Below, piece after piece: positions 12,434 through 23,565 of a stretch of 64,000 bases of DNA. A program made the position numbers and the translations under genes. Source of the DNA: Chlorella sorokiniana. Its lineage: Eukaryota > Chlorophyta > Trebouxiophyceae > Chlorellales > Chlorellaceae. Within the stretch, counting starts at the first letter, position 1; each line of letters begins with the position of its first letter. The notes under the pieces were generated by a model. It saw nothing but the letters and a program-made list of their open reading frames with translations. It searched no databases and had not been told where the DNA came from. Location: positions 4,466,001 to 4,530,000 of the forward strand of contig CP084613.1 in the NCBI GenBank assembly GCA_025917655.1. Reading direction: 5' to 3'.

Positions 12434-15400
12434 TCATGGGAAGAGCGCCTGCTGCAGCAGCGCCGTCTCCTCCGGCAGCCCAAACAGCAGGTTCATGTTT
12501 TGAATGGCCTGCCCGGAGGCCCCCTTCACAAGGTTGTCGATCACTGCAGACCAGGTCAGGGCGGCGGGCGCTGCTTCAGCGCTGGAACCCATCGTATGAA
12601 GCAGCTTGCTCTGGGGCTAAGCCCGCAGGTCCCCCACCCCACCACAGTCCGCCACACCAACCCACCACCACCACCGCCACCGCAATCACCACCCGACCCG
12701 CTGCCTCACCCCACGCACACCCACCACACCACCATGTTCAAATGCTTGCTCAGCAAACCCACCCCCCCACCCCCACCCCCACCCCCACCCTTCCTCCCTC
12801 GCACCAGAGAGGACAATGGCACGGCCGGGGATGCGATCCTCAAACACGTTTATGAAGTTGTAGTTAGAGCCGCGCACGTGGTGAGTCTGCGGGCGGCGGC
12901 GGACACGAGAGAGCAGCCCCGGGTGGCGTGTCCGGGAAAGAAGGGCGGGGAGAAGGGGCCGGGGGAGAGACCCATATGGTTGGGCTGCCCAGCCAGAGAG
13001 CAGTGGGGAGCAGGCCGGCAACCGAGGAGGGCTTGCACCGGCACGCTGAACCAGTCACGCGCAGCACGCGCAGCGCTGGGGTGGCGCAAATGAGGTGGAG
13101 GCGACAGATAGCGTCAGAGGCGGCATCTGCACTGGACAACGGCGGCGCTTGCCTGCGGCACCGCGCCTGGCGGCAGCAGCCGCACAAACGTTTCGTCCTT
13201 GTACTTGGCCTGCATGGGGCGGTGGACATGCAGCGGCCATGGCGGTCTAGCGGCGTCAACGCGTGCTGCCTGTGGCCTCAGGGGCTGGAGGCCGGCAGGC
13301 AGCGCTGTCTGGCCCAGGAAACTCTTGGGAAACCTGCCGTCCTGTGCTGCAGCTCTCCCCAACAGGGTAGATGGGGGCAGGGCTGCAGCCTGCCCAGCAC
13401 CAGGCAGCCCGGAAATGCCCAGCGCTTCGTGAAGCGCGCCAAGAGCGCGCGAGCTGGCCCCAGCAGGTGGCACGGGGGCCCATGCGGCGGCCGCACCTCC
13501 AGGCAGGTGCGCAGGTCGGCTACCGTGGCGCCGCCCTGCAGCCGCACGTAGCAGGCCACCTCCATGCCACGCGTCATGGGCATCAGGTGGGGAGTGAAGC
13601 TGCAAATGGACGCAAGGCGACGGGTGTGGCGGTAGGGGCAGGGGGCGCAGCCGTGCAGGCCACGATTGCGAGTAGCAACTGGGCCTGGGTGGCCTTTGGG
13701 GTGCAAGAGACAGGCCCAGGGTTAGCCACCGCTGCAGGCTGGCCTCGGTTCGGCACTGGCTTGCAGACGTTCAAAGGCTGCGCCCCCGACTCCCTGTCCC
13801 CCCTGGGCACCCGCTGGCTGCTGGGTGGCCAGAACAGGCGCGCTTGTCATGTGCGGGAAGCACCAGCAGCCGGGCGTGCCCCCTCATTCCCACCGCCATG
13901 AAAAGAGCACAACTCCACAGCATCTGCACGACAACGGCCCCCACTCCACCACCCCCACCCACCGCCTCCACCCCCACAAGCCCCACCGCACCTGATGCGC
14001 ACAGGCTTGCCGGCGGCGTCCGACAGGCCCTGCTCAATCTCTGGCATGTGACGGTGGCGCGTGACGCCATACGCGTTCACGCCCTCCGTCGCCTCCGCGT
14101 ACAGAAGGTTCTGCTTGGCACTGCGCCCGCGCCGCTGATGCCTGCGGCGACGGTGGCCACCATCAGTACGTGGTTGGGGGCGGGGGCGGGGGTCAGGTGG
14201 GTCAGCTTGCGACTGTTCCAGCGTGCGTCGAGGCCCGCTGGTCAGGGCGCAGTTGGCGGACTGAACGTCCCGCCCGCTCGCGGCCATGCACTCCCCGCCA
14301 CATGCTTGGCAACACGTCTGGTCGCCATTTCAGGCCCCCCCCACCCCCACCCTCTCCCCACGGACTCCTCCCCTCCCCCACCTGACTTGGCGTCGATGAT
14401 TATGTCATCCGTGCTGATCAGCCCCGCCTCCACCAGCGGCACCAGCGGCAGCTGCACGCTGGTAGGGTAGCACCCGGGTTGGCCACCACCCGCGCCGACC
14501 TGCGGCAGGGACGCGGGGGGTATTCGAGCAATGCGCGTGATGTTGTGTGCGAACGTGAGTGAATCATTCTTCTTGGGAAGGGGGAGGGTCGAGGGGAGGG
14601 ATGTGGATGTAAAAGCAAACAGCGAAATCGATCGGTAAGCGGGCAATCGGTGTTCAGGTGGGAGCGTTGCCTGCCTGGGAGGGCGGCAGCCTGGCCCAGC
14701 GAACAATGGCGACCGGCCTGGGCGGCAGTCTGTGCTCACTTGATGGCCTCCCGGTGCAGCTCAGTCAGACCGTACACGACCTCCTTCTGCAGCTCTGGGG
14801 CCTTGTGCTCACCGCCGTACCTGCGGGGACGACACGCATCTCTTGAGGGGGTGGTGGGACAAGGGGTGGGGAGCTTGCACAACTCCCAAGCCCAACCCTC
14901 CCCATCATCCACCACACTGCCTTGGTGTCGGTTTTGCGCGCGTACCCCCCCCCGCGGGACTGGCTCTCAAGGAGCTAAGAGAGCACAGCCCACCACTTCG
15001 CGTAGGTCTGCACATACAACCCACCACTCGGCGTAGGTCTCCACATCCCGCAGGCGGAAGTCAGCGGACAGGTCCACCACCTTGACGTGGCCCGGCAGCC
15101 CGCACACCACCTCCTGAGTGGTGGCGTGGGGCAGGCAGCAGAAGACTGCGGGAGGGCGGCGGCGGGCGCGGGGGCGTGTGGCGGCGGGACAAGCGGGCCC
15201 AGCAGGGGTAAGGTGGGGCGGCGGCGCGGCCGGCACCCACCCGCCGCTGCCCCCACACACACACACAAGCGCCCTGCGGCAGGGCCGTTTGGGGCCTGCC
15301 CGTGTGCGCCACACTGGGGGCCTCCCCTGTCGTAGACCAAGCATCGCTGACGGGGATCCGCGGTAGGCAGCACGGCCAGCAGCGGTGGCTGCGCACCTGC

Positions 15401-16090
15401 GTCGACGCCATCCCACTGCACGTCCTCAATCTTGCACAGGTTGGGCACGTTGGTGGCGGTGATGAGGTGCGGGAAGACGTCGGAGAAAGCCTGGCAGGAC
15501 GGCAAGGGTCAGGGGCGACGCTTGCGAGGGATGAGCTGGCGGGGCGGCCGCCCTGCTTGTGAGCGACACTCCCGAATGCAGCAGCCGCGCCGCGGCAATC
15601 ATGCAGGCTCTTGCTGCATGGGGGCAGCAGCAGCTTGATGCGGATGTGCTGCCCCTCTGGCAGCAACCAGCACGCAGCTCTGCAGAGCCGCTGCGGCGCC
15701 GCGCGCCCTGCCCGCTGAGGGTGAGCCCACCTTGCCCGCCTGGCGGTCGCCGGTGAGGGCCGTGACCTTGAAGCTGGGGTGCAGGGCCAGCAGGCGCACA
15801 ACCTCCTCGCCCGTGTACCCAGACGCACCCAGCACCGCCACACGCACCTGCTCGGTGGGCAGGGCGGCGGCGGCGGCGGCAGGGGCCTGCGCAGCATCAA
15901 CCGAGGGGCAAACTGTGAGAACGATGACAGGCCACTTCAATTTTACAGCTGCCGACACAGCTTGCGGTTGTCCGGCCCTGATGAGGGACAGGAAGGGTTT
16001 GCGGCGACAGGGCACTGCCGCCGCACGCCCCTAGGGCTCCACCACTCGTTGAGCCCCCATCGCACTGCTCACCGGAGCTGCAACTGCCAT
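12434..16090 (-). CDS. argC: N-acetyl-gamma-glutamyl-phosphate reductase
   Basis: NADPH-dependent third step of arginine synthesis, plastidic in algae. Eleven exons: 16090-16073, 15886-15731, 15490-15397, 15145-15025, 14820-14740, 14499-14382, 14141-13992, 13599-13497, 13209-13153, 12886-12805 and 12543-12434, about 363 residues. Visible motifs in order: nucleotide-binding [44 protein letters not shown] with the catalytic Cys, [53 protein letters not shown] and the C-terminal [18 protein letters not shown]. Two one-base frame jumps occur, at 14473-14475 (within NPGC) and about 14121-14130 (within SGAGR); both are repaired by one extra G or C and are inferred indels. The intron after 13153 is GC-AG (CCGCAG|GCAAGC). 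Exon 1 is only 18 nt. The resulting N-terminus is short and Ala-rich, so a longer transit peptide may have been missed. Confidence 0.93.
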
Positions 16091-17473
16091 GCACTTGATC
16101 CCAAGCCGCCTGTCACGGCGGGGGCGCTACAACCGCAACGCTAGGGCACCTGACGGCCGACTGCATAGCGGCCTCTTTATGATCGCTCCTGAGCTTGGCT
16201 AGGAAAGGTCTGCAGGGAACTGGACGGTGCAACGGGTCGTGGCTGCGAGCAGTTGCGATGCATGCCTTGCACTTTCTTTTGCTCGCCGCCACTGCTTTTG
16301 GTGCCAGTACAGCGGCGTTCACACTTGCATGCTTGTTGTAATGGATTGAACCAGGGGCGAGATTGCTTGCATGCATTACAGTAGCATGCTTCCTACACTT
16401 GGGTGCGCACATCGATGCTCGCCCGAAAAGGCAGCTTTGTGTCTGCTGCAACATCCCGCCGAGCGACAGCGGCCCAGCCAGTGCGACTGTGTGACGCATC
16501 GAGTGTGAACATGAACAGACCACACATGCTGTCCGAAATGATTGACTCAGGGTCTCACGATGTTTGCTGCAGAGCAGCAATTGCCACTAGCTGCACTGCA
16601 CAACAGGCAGTGTGCTTCGCCGCTGGATTGGCACCTCTGTGGCACCTCTGCGGCAGCCACAGCCTTGATGGTTCAACACCCGCTCGGCGCTCAGCTGGCA
16701 TCAGATTATGCATGAAACACCGGGGCAAAGGGGCCCGGCCCACGCTTTGCCCGTGGGAGGTCGCACACACGTGTGACGGTCCCCACAACGCACCCTGCTC
16801 GAGTATCCGTTGGACATCCAGAGACGACGCAATCTCAAACAGGCGTTTATGTGTTTGCGCCGCCGCAGGCCACTTCTCGTAAAAGGCCACGTAGGATTCT
16901 GCGTGCTAGGTAGCTACAACGCGGTTCTACTTCCTTTGCCCTGCCGCCACCTCCAAAGCCATCCCATGGTCTGTATCAACCTACTATCGATGTGTGCTCC
17001 ATCTGCGGAGCTGCTTCTGGAGGTTGGCCAGGACGTGCGGCCCGTTCTGTACCGATGAGGCAGCACGGTGGGCTGGGTGAGGCCGTCGTGTTCCAAAATG
17101 ATCATGCGAAGGCCCTTGATGGCGGTAGACAACACCATAGCGTTCGAGGCGTTCGGCCTTTTTGTGTGGCGGTGGCTGCGAGGCCTGTGGGGGCTTGTCC
17201 TTTGCACCAGGATGACCTCCACCCAACTCTTTTTGACCCCCATGGCCCCTATCGCAGCCAATACCGCGCTCATTTGCCTCTTGGACCCCCTGTCCTGAAG
17301 ACGCCTTCCGGGGCAGCGGGTGAGGCCTCTTGGCTCGGCCACCTACGCTGAGCGCACAGATGGCGGTTGCATTGCGTCGCCCAGACAGGCACAAACAAGC
17401 TCTGGGAGCCAGGAGGGATGTGGTCCTCCACACTTGCCCCCGAAACCATTGGTGCTCGCAGGCCTGCCGAGCG
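16091..17473. other. Long divergent intergenic region
   Basis: About 1.4 kb separates the divergently transcribed argC and B3-factor genes. It is less GC-rich than the genes. Frames of up to about 155 codons are present on both strands, but none has a recognisable domain or splice continuity. I see no RNA gene or repeat. Confidence 0.45.
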
Positions 17474-18410
17474 ATGGATGCGCTGAAGCAGCTCGCTGCT
17501 CTGCTGGCTCAGCAGCACGCCCTGCAGCCCCCAGTCTCCCTGGCGCTCCCGCCCCAGCCCCCGCCCTCTGTCGAAGCGCACCTAGGCGACGGCGCGGCGC
17601 CTCTTGCCCAGGGGCAGCCTGCCCTTGCCTACGCTCTCAAACTGCAGCAGCAGCAGCTGCAGCAGCAGCAGCTGCAGCAGCAGCAGCAGCGAGCGTGGCA
17701 GCCCGCATCCGTGCCGGGCGCCGGCGAACAGGACGGCCTGTCTGCCGTGCTGGCCTCTTTGGTGCAGCACCACTTGCAGCAGCAACATGCGCAGCAACAC
17801 CAGCAGGAGCAGCAGCAGCAGGCGCAACAGCAGCACCAACAGGCGCAGCAGCAGCAGCAGCAGCTTGCCAACGGGGCGAGCCTGCCGGCGCCTGGGCCGC
17901 TGGGCCCCCAGCCCTCCGACATACAAGTGGAGGTAGTGAAGCGGGAGGCCTCTGGAGACTTCCACACGGCAACAGCTGTGGCGGCGGCGGCGGCTGCGGC
18001 CTCGGGGGCCCCAGGGGCCGACCCTGGTCGGGCCTGCCAGCTTGAGCTTGCCAGGGATGTGGCTCAAGCGGTGAATCGACATTTGGAGCGGCACCCAGAC
18101 TCAGCCCCGCTCAAGCAGTTGTGCGCCGCGCTGACGGATGCGCTCGTGCGCTGCCTGGCGGGCGGCGGCGGCGCCCGCAGCAGCCGCCGCTGCAGCCGCC
18201 GCCGCGGGACGCCCAGCACGCGCTGCTGGCGGCTATGCTCCCGCAGGCGCCCAGCGCAGCGCAGCAGCAGCACCCAGCCGGTGCGCTCCTCCTGCATCAT
18301 CTGGCGGGCTCAGCGGCAGGCGGCGCGGGCAACGGCGCCCACTCGTTGCTCACGGCCGCCCTGCTGGGCCACGGGGGGGCAGCCGGGCTGGCCTGCGCTG
18401 CCCCAGCCCC

Positions 18411-18449
<39 letters not shown>

Positions 18450-20287
18450 TGTTCCGGCCGACGGCGTCGCGGGCGGCAGATGCGGCGGCGGAGCCGCCGG
18501 GCGGCAGCTGGCCGGAGGGCGGGCAGGGGCCGGGCGCCAAGCGCCGGCGCACAGAGCACAGCGCGGGAGCCAGGGGCGGCGAGGCCGCCGCCGCCGCCGC
18601 GCCGCTGGTCCCGCTGCTGGCGGCCCCTGGGCGCGCTCGCCGGCGGCCGCGGCGCGGCCGCGGCGGCGGCAGCCGCCGCCGCCGCGCTGCGCCCGCTGGC
18701 TGCCCGCGAGCAGGCCATCCCGCGGCAGGTGCCGCCGGTGCTGCGGCGGCCCGCGCTGGAGGCGGCGCTGGGGCACCCCCTGTCTGCCGTGGACCGCCTG
18801 CTCACCAACGCCACCTACATGAACCGACTGCACGTGAACCAGTCCATGGCTCACGACCTGCTGCCGGATGCGGACGAAATCGCGCCGCCGCGGGTGAGAG
18901 CGGCGGCCGGTGGGGCCGCCCGGGTGGGGCGCCGTTCGCTCGGCCCCCATCAGCGCGGGCGCAGCAGGCTGCCCAGCCAGGCGGCCTTGCAGCCCTGCCG
19001 GCGCGGAGCCTCCGTGTCGCGCCCAGTCCTTGTTTTGTATGGGGTGCGGCTGTTGGCAGCGCTGCCTGGCCGCCGTGCTGCTCCAGGCAGCCTTGACCCA
19101 CCTTCAGCCGCAGCCCCCCCCGCCTTCCCGCAGGAGCAGCAGCGGCAGCAGGGCCAGGGCGGGTCAGTGATGCTGTTCAAGCACTCGATTGTTGTGGTGG
19201 ATGAACAGGATCGGGCCTGGCCGGTGCAGGTGGGCGCCCTGTTGCTCGCCGCAGGCAGCTGCAGGCTGCCGGCAGCGGCGTGGCGCGGCTGCCGCGGGGG
19301 AGGCTGGTGCTGGGTGCTAGGGCGGATGTGCAGGCAGGCGCTGCCTTCTTTTGCTGTCGCTCGATATGGCACGGCGAGAGGAAGCATGTCCCACATCCAG
19401 CCGCGTATTGCGGCCTGCACATGCACGGTGCTGCCTGCTGCGCGTCATGCTGTACCTTGGTGTACCGCCGCAGTACGAGGGCTTCATGTCGGCGGGGCAG
19501 CGCCACCTCCGCCTGGGCGCCGGCTGGCGCTACTTGTGCCGCGCCAACGCCGCTGCAGTTGGTGAGGCGGGGCGGCAGGGTGGCCGCGGGGGGGGCAGCG
19601 GCTGCCCGCCATGTGACTTTGTTTGGCCCTCTGCTGGTGGCGCAATACTGCCCAATGCTTCTGCGGCACGCTGGCAGCGCTCTGCTGGCTGGCTCGCGTG
19701 GGCCGTGTGCTGGCAGTGCCGCGGCTCCTCCACGCCTGTCGTGCGATGTTGCGATGAGCAGAGCGCATCCACGAGGCGCTGCGCTTGCTGCGCTTGTGGT
19801 GGAGCACCCTTCCATGCAGCATCGTGATGGTTTCCCCTTGTGGCTGTACCGCAGGAGATACTCTGGTACTGGAGCGCTGGACCGTCGACCGCAGCGTGAT
19901 GCACCTGCGCATCCTCCGCAGCTCTCCCGCGGATGCGTCGCTGCTGCGCCTGCAGCCGGATTCTGCTGCGGCTGCTTCCGTCGGGAGGTGCCGCAGCTCG
20001 AGCTGCAGGGGGTGCAGCAGCTGCAGACCGCGCTGGCGGCAGCCGTGTCGGGCGCAGAGGAGCTGCAGCAGCTGCAGCAGCAGGGTCAGCAGGGCGGGGC
20101 GGCGCGGTCGGCAACCCCGGCTGCCTCCACCTTGGAAGCGCACCTCCTGGCGGTTGCTGTGGCGGCCTCTGCTGCGCACCAGCTGGAGCCTTCAGGCTCG
20201 GGGAACGCGTCGCTCCCGCTTCCCGCTGAAGCCGCACCGAGCCACGAAGGCACGCAGGCGCCGCCCGCTGATGGCAGGCCGCTTTAG
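17474..20287 (+). CDS. B3-domain transcription factor with polyQ/polyA regions
   Basis: Probable nuclear DNA-binding regulator of the plant B3 superfamily. Exons 17474-18893, 19134-19229, 19474-19561 and 19854-20287, roughly 680 residues. The first 450 residues are low complexity: Q runs from CAG tracts near 17643-17690, 17770-17870 and 18413-18449, then Ala and Gly stretches and a basic AKRRRTEH patch that could be a nuclear signal. The B3 domain follows: LTNATYMNRLHVNQSMAHDLLP, then VMLFKHSIVVVDEQDRAWPVQ, then GQRHLRLGAGWRYLCRAN and VGDTLVLERW, matching B3 strand order with introns between. A Q/L-rich tail (VPQLELQGVQQLQ) ends the protein. The reading frame jumps near 18160-18175, 18373-18379 (seven Gs), 18620-18660 and 19975-19985; I infer indels. 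The fold is clear, but the subgroup (ARF, RAV, LAV or REM) cannot be told; no AP2 or ARF domain is seen. Confidence 0.85.
17643..17870 (+). repeat. CAG-rich tracts coding polyglutamine
   Basis: Interrupted CAG/CAA repeats inside exon 1 of the B3-factor gene code Gln runs broken by Leu, Ala and His. The reading frame is kept throughout. Confidence 0.85.
18413..18449 (+). repeat. Pure CAG trinucleotide run
   Basis: About twelve uninterrupted CAG units lie in exon 1 of the B3-factor gene. They read as Gln, Ala or Ser depending on frame. Flanking sequence (LFRPTASRAADAA) favours the Gln frame. Confidence 0.85.
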
Positions 20288-21152
20288 CTGATCGGCACCC
20301 GCGCAGCAGCCCCGATGGTCTTGTTGTTTTCTTGTTTCGCCTCTGGGAGCGCGCTTATCCTGTTTGCTCTGTTTCGTGTATTGATTATTTTGTCAACCAT
20401 CTCGAGCCTGCGTCCTCCAATGTGCCACCCCAACTGCCCCTCCCCACAAAACATACACATGCACACACACACCTGCAGCTGCTGTCTTCACACAACACCA
20501 TTTCTTGCCGTTGCTGACAAGCAGATGGCCTGTGGTCCAGAACCCCGCCTCCTCTCTATTGGCTTTTTCTGCTCCGCCTTGCCAGGGTAAAGTTTACTGA
20601 AACCCAATAACGCTACCTTGCTCTTGCCGCAGCTTGCAGCAAGTGCGTGGGGCCGCATTGCCCTTGCAAACCATCATCTGCCCCATCAACCTCGCTGTTT
20701 CATCCATAAGTTTTCACGTCTGTTTCTGCTCGAAGGGCGTGGGCACCTCTGGGCTTCTAGCCGGCGCAAGCACGTTTGCGCTGCCATCGTTTGTTCCAGT
20801 ATCTGGATCGTGTGCCTCTGGTGTCCCCCAGCCCACCGCTTCCCCAGCCACTGAGCCTTGCTACTAATTCTACTATCCGCCTGCGCAGACTTGCGCTCAC
20901 AAATGCCCGGCCTGTTCCTACAGCCGTTGCGCCCCCCCCTCCCCCTCCTTGTCCGTCACTCCTGCCCGTTTCCCGCCCCTTTGCTCGCCGCTGGTGGCTC
21001 CGCCCCAGTCCCGCACACACCTGCTGCACAAGCGTGCGCGGCCCGTGGCTACAATGTGCGGCTGTGATACGTTCCACAAGGCTGTAATACTTTCCAGAAG
21101 CGGTGGGCGCGCGGAGCGGCGGATGCTCGGAAGAGCGCGCGGCAGGCGGCCG
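20288..21152. other. Convergent intergenic spacer
   Basis: It lies between the 3' ends of the B3-factor and RBM42-like genes. It is pyrimidine-rich on the plus strand. No gene or RNA is recognised. Confidence 0.5.
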
Positions 21153-23016
21153 TCACCAGCGCGGCGGCGGCCCCCTGCCCTCCACCCTGGGCTGCTTCGG
21201 CTTGGGCTCCCGCACCGTGACCTCCCGCATGCGTGCCGCGCCCTTCTTGTCCTTCACCGTGCGTTCGTCGGCGGTGCTCTTGCGCAGCTGGATGGGGCGG
21301 TTGCCTGCGTGCGTGTGCGTGTGTGTGTGTGGGTGGGTGGGTGGGGTGTTGGGGGGGGGCACGTAGCCTTAGGACGCTACGCATCGCCGGCAGCGCCCAG
21401 CTGGGGGAGGCGAGCGGCGGGCCTGGGGTGCTGCATCACTTTGGTTTTGCCGAATGGGGGCTGCGCTGACCCTGCGCAGGGGGCAGGGCTGCTGCGCCCG
21501 ACCCGACAGCCCCGCCGCCGCTGCCCGGCCATCAGAAGAGGGCCCCAACCGCCGCCGCCGCCACCGCAGGCCACGCGCCCGCACCGCCACCCCCGCCCTC
21601 CACCACGCAAGTGCCGGCCCGCTCACCGACGTATTTGCCCTGCATCTCGCGCAGCACGCGCGCCCCCTCTATCGAGTCGCCCAGCGACACAAAGCCGTAG
21701 CCCTTGCTCTTGCCGTTGTGTGAGTAGCGCACCACCTTGGCCTTCTGGAAGGACGCATACTTCTGGAAGGCGGCGGTGAGGACCGCATCCGACACCTGCG
21801 TCGGCGGCGCGAGAGGGAGAAGGGGCGGCGGAGGTGGGGCACGGCTGCGTGGCGCGGCAGCAGCTGCACGGCGCGGCCAAAACAAGGTGCGGTTGAGGCG
21901 GCGCTGCGCAGCGGCAGGGCCTGCCGACCGCGGAGTGCGGCGCTCATCCGAGCTCTTTCTGCGCATTTGCCTCCATCGTGCGTGTCCGCATGCTGGCAGC
22001 GCTTGACGCCGCGCACTCAGCCCCCCTGCAACGAGAGCATGCCATCCCCACATAGAAGGCCAGGGGTGCCTGCACCTCCTACCTCGTTTCCCAGGTTGCC
22101 AACAAAGATGCGGAAGTCGTTTTCGGGCCACTCGGTGAGGGTGGGGTCCACCCAGCGCTTGCCCGCCGCCTGGCGCACCACGCCCACTTTCTTCCCGCCC
22201 ACCGAAGTGACCTTGGAAGTCGGCGCGGCGACGGGGGCGGTGGGCACGCCATACGCGCCGTGGGGGAAACGCCCCCATGGGGCCTGGCGGCGGTACGGAG
22301 GCGGGCCCCGCGGGGGAGTGGAACTCTATCGAGTTTGGCTGCGGCGGCGCGCGATGGTGGGTGCCGCCACGGCGGCGGCAGCGAGCCCCGGCGGCCCCCG
22401 GCGGCGGCATGCCCATCGGCGGCGGCTGATGGCCGTGGGGCGGCGGGCCGCCCATGGGCCGCGGCAGCGACGGCGGTGGGGCCAGCGGGGGCGGCAGGCC
22501 TGGTGGCGCGACACGGTGCATGGGAGCCCCGCCCGGCGGCGGCAGAGGCTGCATGGGCGGCGGATGCTGGGCAGCCAGGCTGGCGGGTGGGGCAGATAGC
22601 TGCGGCGGCGCTCGTGGAGGGGGCAAGCTGCGGCGGCGCGCGTGGGGGAGCAAGCTGCGGCGGCGGGGGCTGCTGTCTTTGCTGCGCATTGCTGCCCGGC
22701 TCGGGTGGAAGGTTCAGGGTCGGCGGCGGCCGGCCGGGCGGCGGCAGGGCGCCAGCCTGCAGGGGTGACGCCGGTCGCGGGCGGTATGTGTACAGTGCGC
22801 AGCGTCTCGGCGTCTGAAGAAAGGAAATGGAGTTTGCAGCAGCGACAGCAACATTTGCGGAGACCATCTGCGCATCACCTGCTGCTGCGGCTGCTTCGAG
22901 CCTTGCTGACCATTCGTCTGCTGCCTCTCTTCCTCGCCTGCCTGCGCCTGGGCCTGCACTTCAACCTCAAAGAGCTCCGCTTGAAACTTGAGGAATTCCT
23001 CGTCCAAGTTGCTCAT
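21153..23016 (-). CDS. RRM RNA-binding protein, RBM42-like
   Basis: Probable nuclear RNA-binding protein related to RBM42, linked in animals to pre-mRNA splicing and RNA granules. Exons 23016-22879, 22813-22083, 21795-21627 and 21304-21153. The N-terminus MSNLDEEFLKFQAELFE is acidic and helical. A long Pro/Gly/Met/Gln-rich region follows (for example MQPLPPPGGAPMHRV). A single C-terminal RRM is split by introns: RNP2 is FRIFVGNLGNE and RNP1 is KSKGYGFVSL, then a short basic tail with VKDKKGAARMREVTVREPKPKQ. One RRM at the extreme C-terminus after a Pro-rich half is the RBM42 arrangement. The Pro-rich exon changes frame at least twice, near C runs at 22619-22623 and 22262-22266 (plus-strand G runs). 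The frame at its beginning is not fully resolved. It shares a 550-bp divergent promoter with the OTU gene. Confidence 0.85.
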
Positions 23017-23565
23017 AATGGGGAAATTTATGCGTGAACAAGAGCGAAGAATGCAAACCGACGGAAGCAAACGGCGAATGTGCACTTTTGAGGCGGGCGG
23101 GACGAGGGCGGGCGCTTGCACGGTACACTCAAGACTGTGTTGAGGCACGTAGATGTGGCAGCAGGATGTCAGATAATTTGAGGATGCCCCTTGATTTGCA
23201 CACAGTTCACATTAAAGACAGTCTTGGCTCTGCATGACCATGAACTGGAACAGGAAATGGAACGTGTCAGGCGGCACCTGGCGGCACGGCCGTGCTCGTC
23301 TGCGTGTTGGGACCGGTCAAGCAAGCGCGCTACGTTTCACACATGTTCCATAGTGAAGACGTGGAGCAGAAGAATTGCGAGCACCGAAAGATGACAAAGG
23401 CAAAAGGGTCCATCCACGCCTGCTTGGCATGCAGCGGCGCTGGGGCCTGGCAGCGGACTGGCAGCATGGCCCATTACATGTCGTGAGAGCCGACTCTGCA
23501 TTTGTTTTGGCTTGCTCTACTTTACAAACAGCTTCATTATCCTTGATTGCCTATAAATAAACCGC
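23017..23565. other. Divergent promoter region RBM42-like / OTU gene
   Basis: 549 bp between two start codons on opposite strands. It should contain both promoters. No further gene is visible. Confidence 0.5.
23552..23559 (+). promoter_or_regulatory. Candidate TATA box (TATAAATA)
   Basis: A perfect TATAAATA lies only six bases before the first ATG of the OTU gene. If it is a working TATA element, transcription would start downstream of that ATG and translation would begin at the next in-frame Met, 23656. It may also be chance. Confidence 0.3.

Noticed and set aside
12434-16090. Recent bacterial origin of argC
   Set aside because: Ten introns with host-type GTG and GC donors and host-like composition; argC is a normal plastid-pathway gene in algae.
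16113-17433. Several 110-155-codon frames on both strands in the argC/B3 spacer
   Set aside because: No recognisable motif and mutually overlapping on opposite strands.
18121-19565. Long plus-strand Ala/Ser frames as independent genes
   Set aside because: They are alternate frames of the CAG and GGC repeats within the B3-factor gene; real segments are parts of that gene after indels.
21532-22689. Single long minus-strand open frame of about 385 codons as a separate gene
   Set aside because: It mixes the Pro-rich exon of the RBM42-like gene with intron sequence and a wrong-frame read of the RRM exons.
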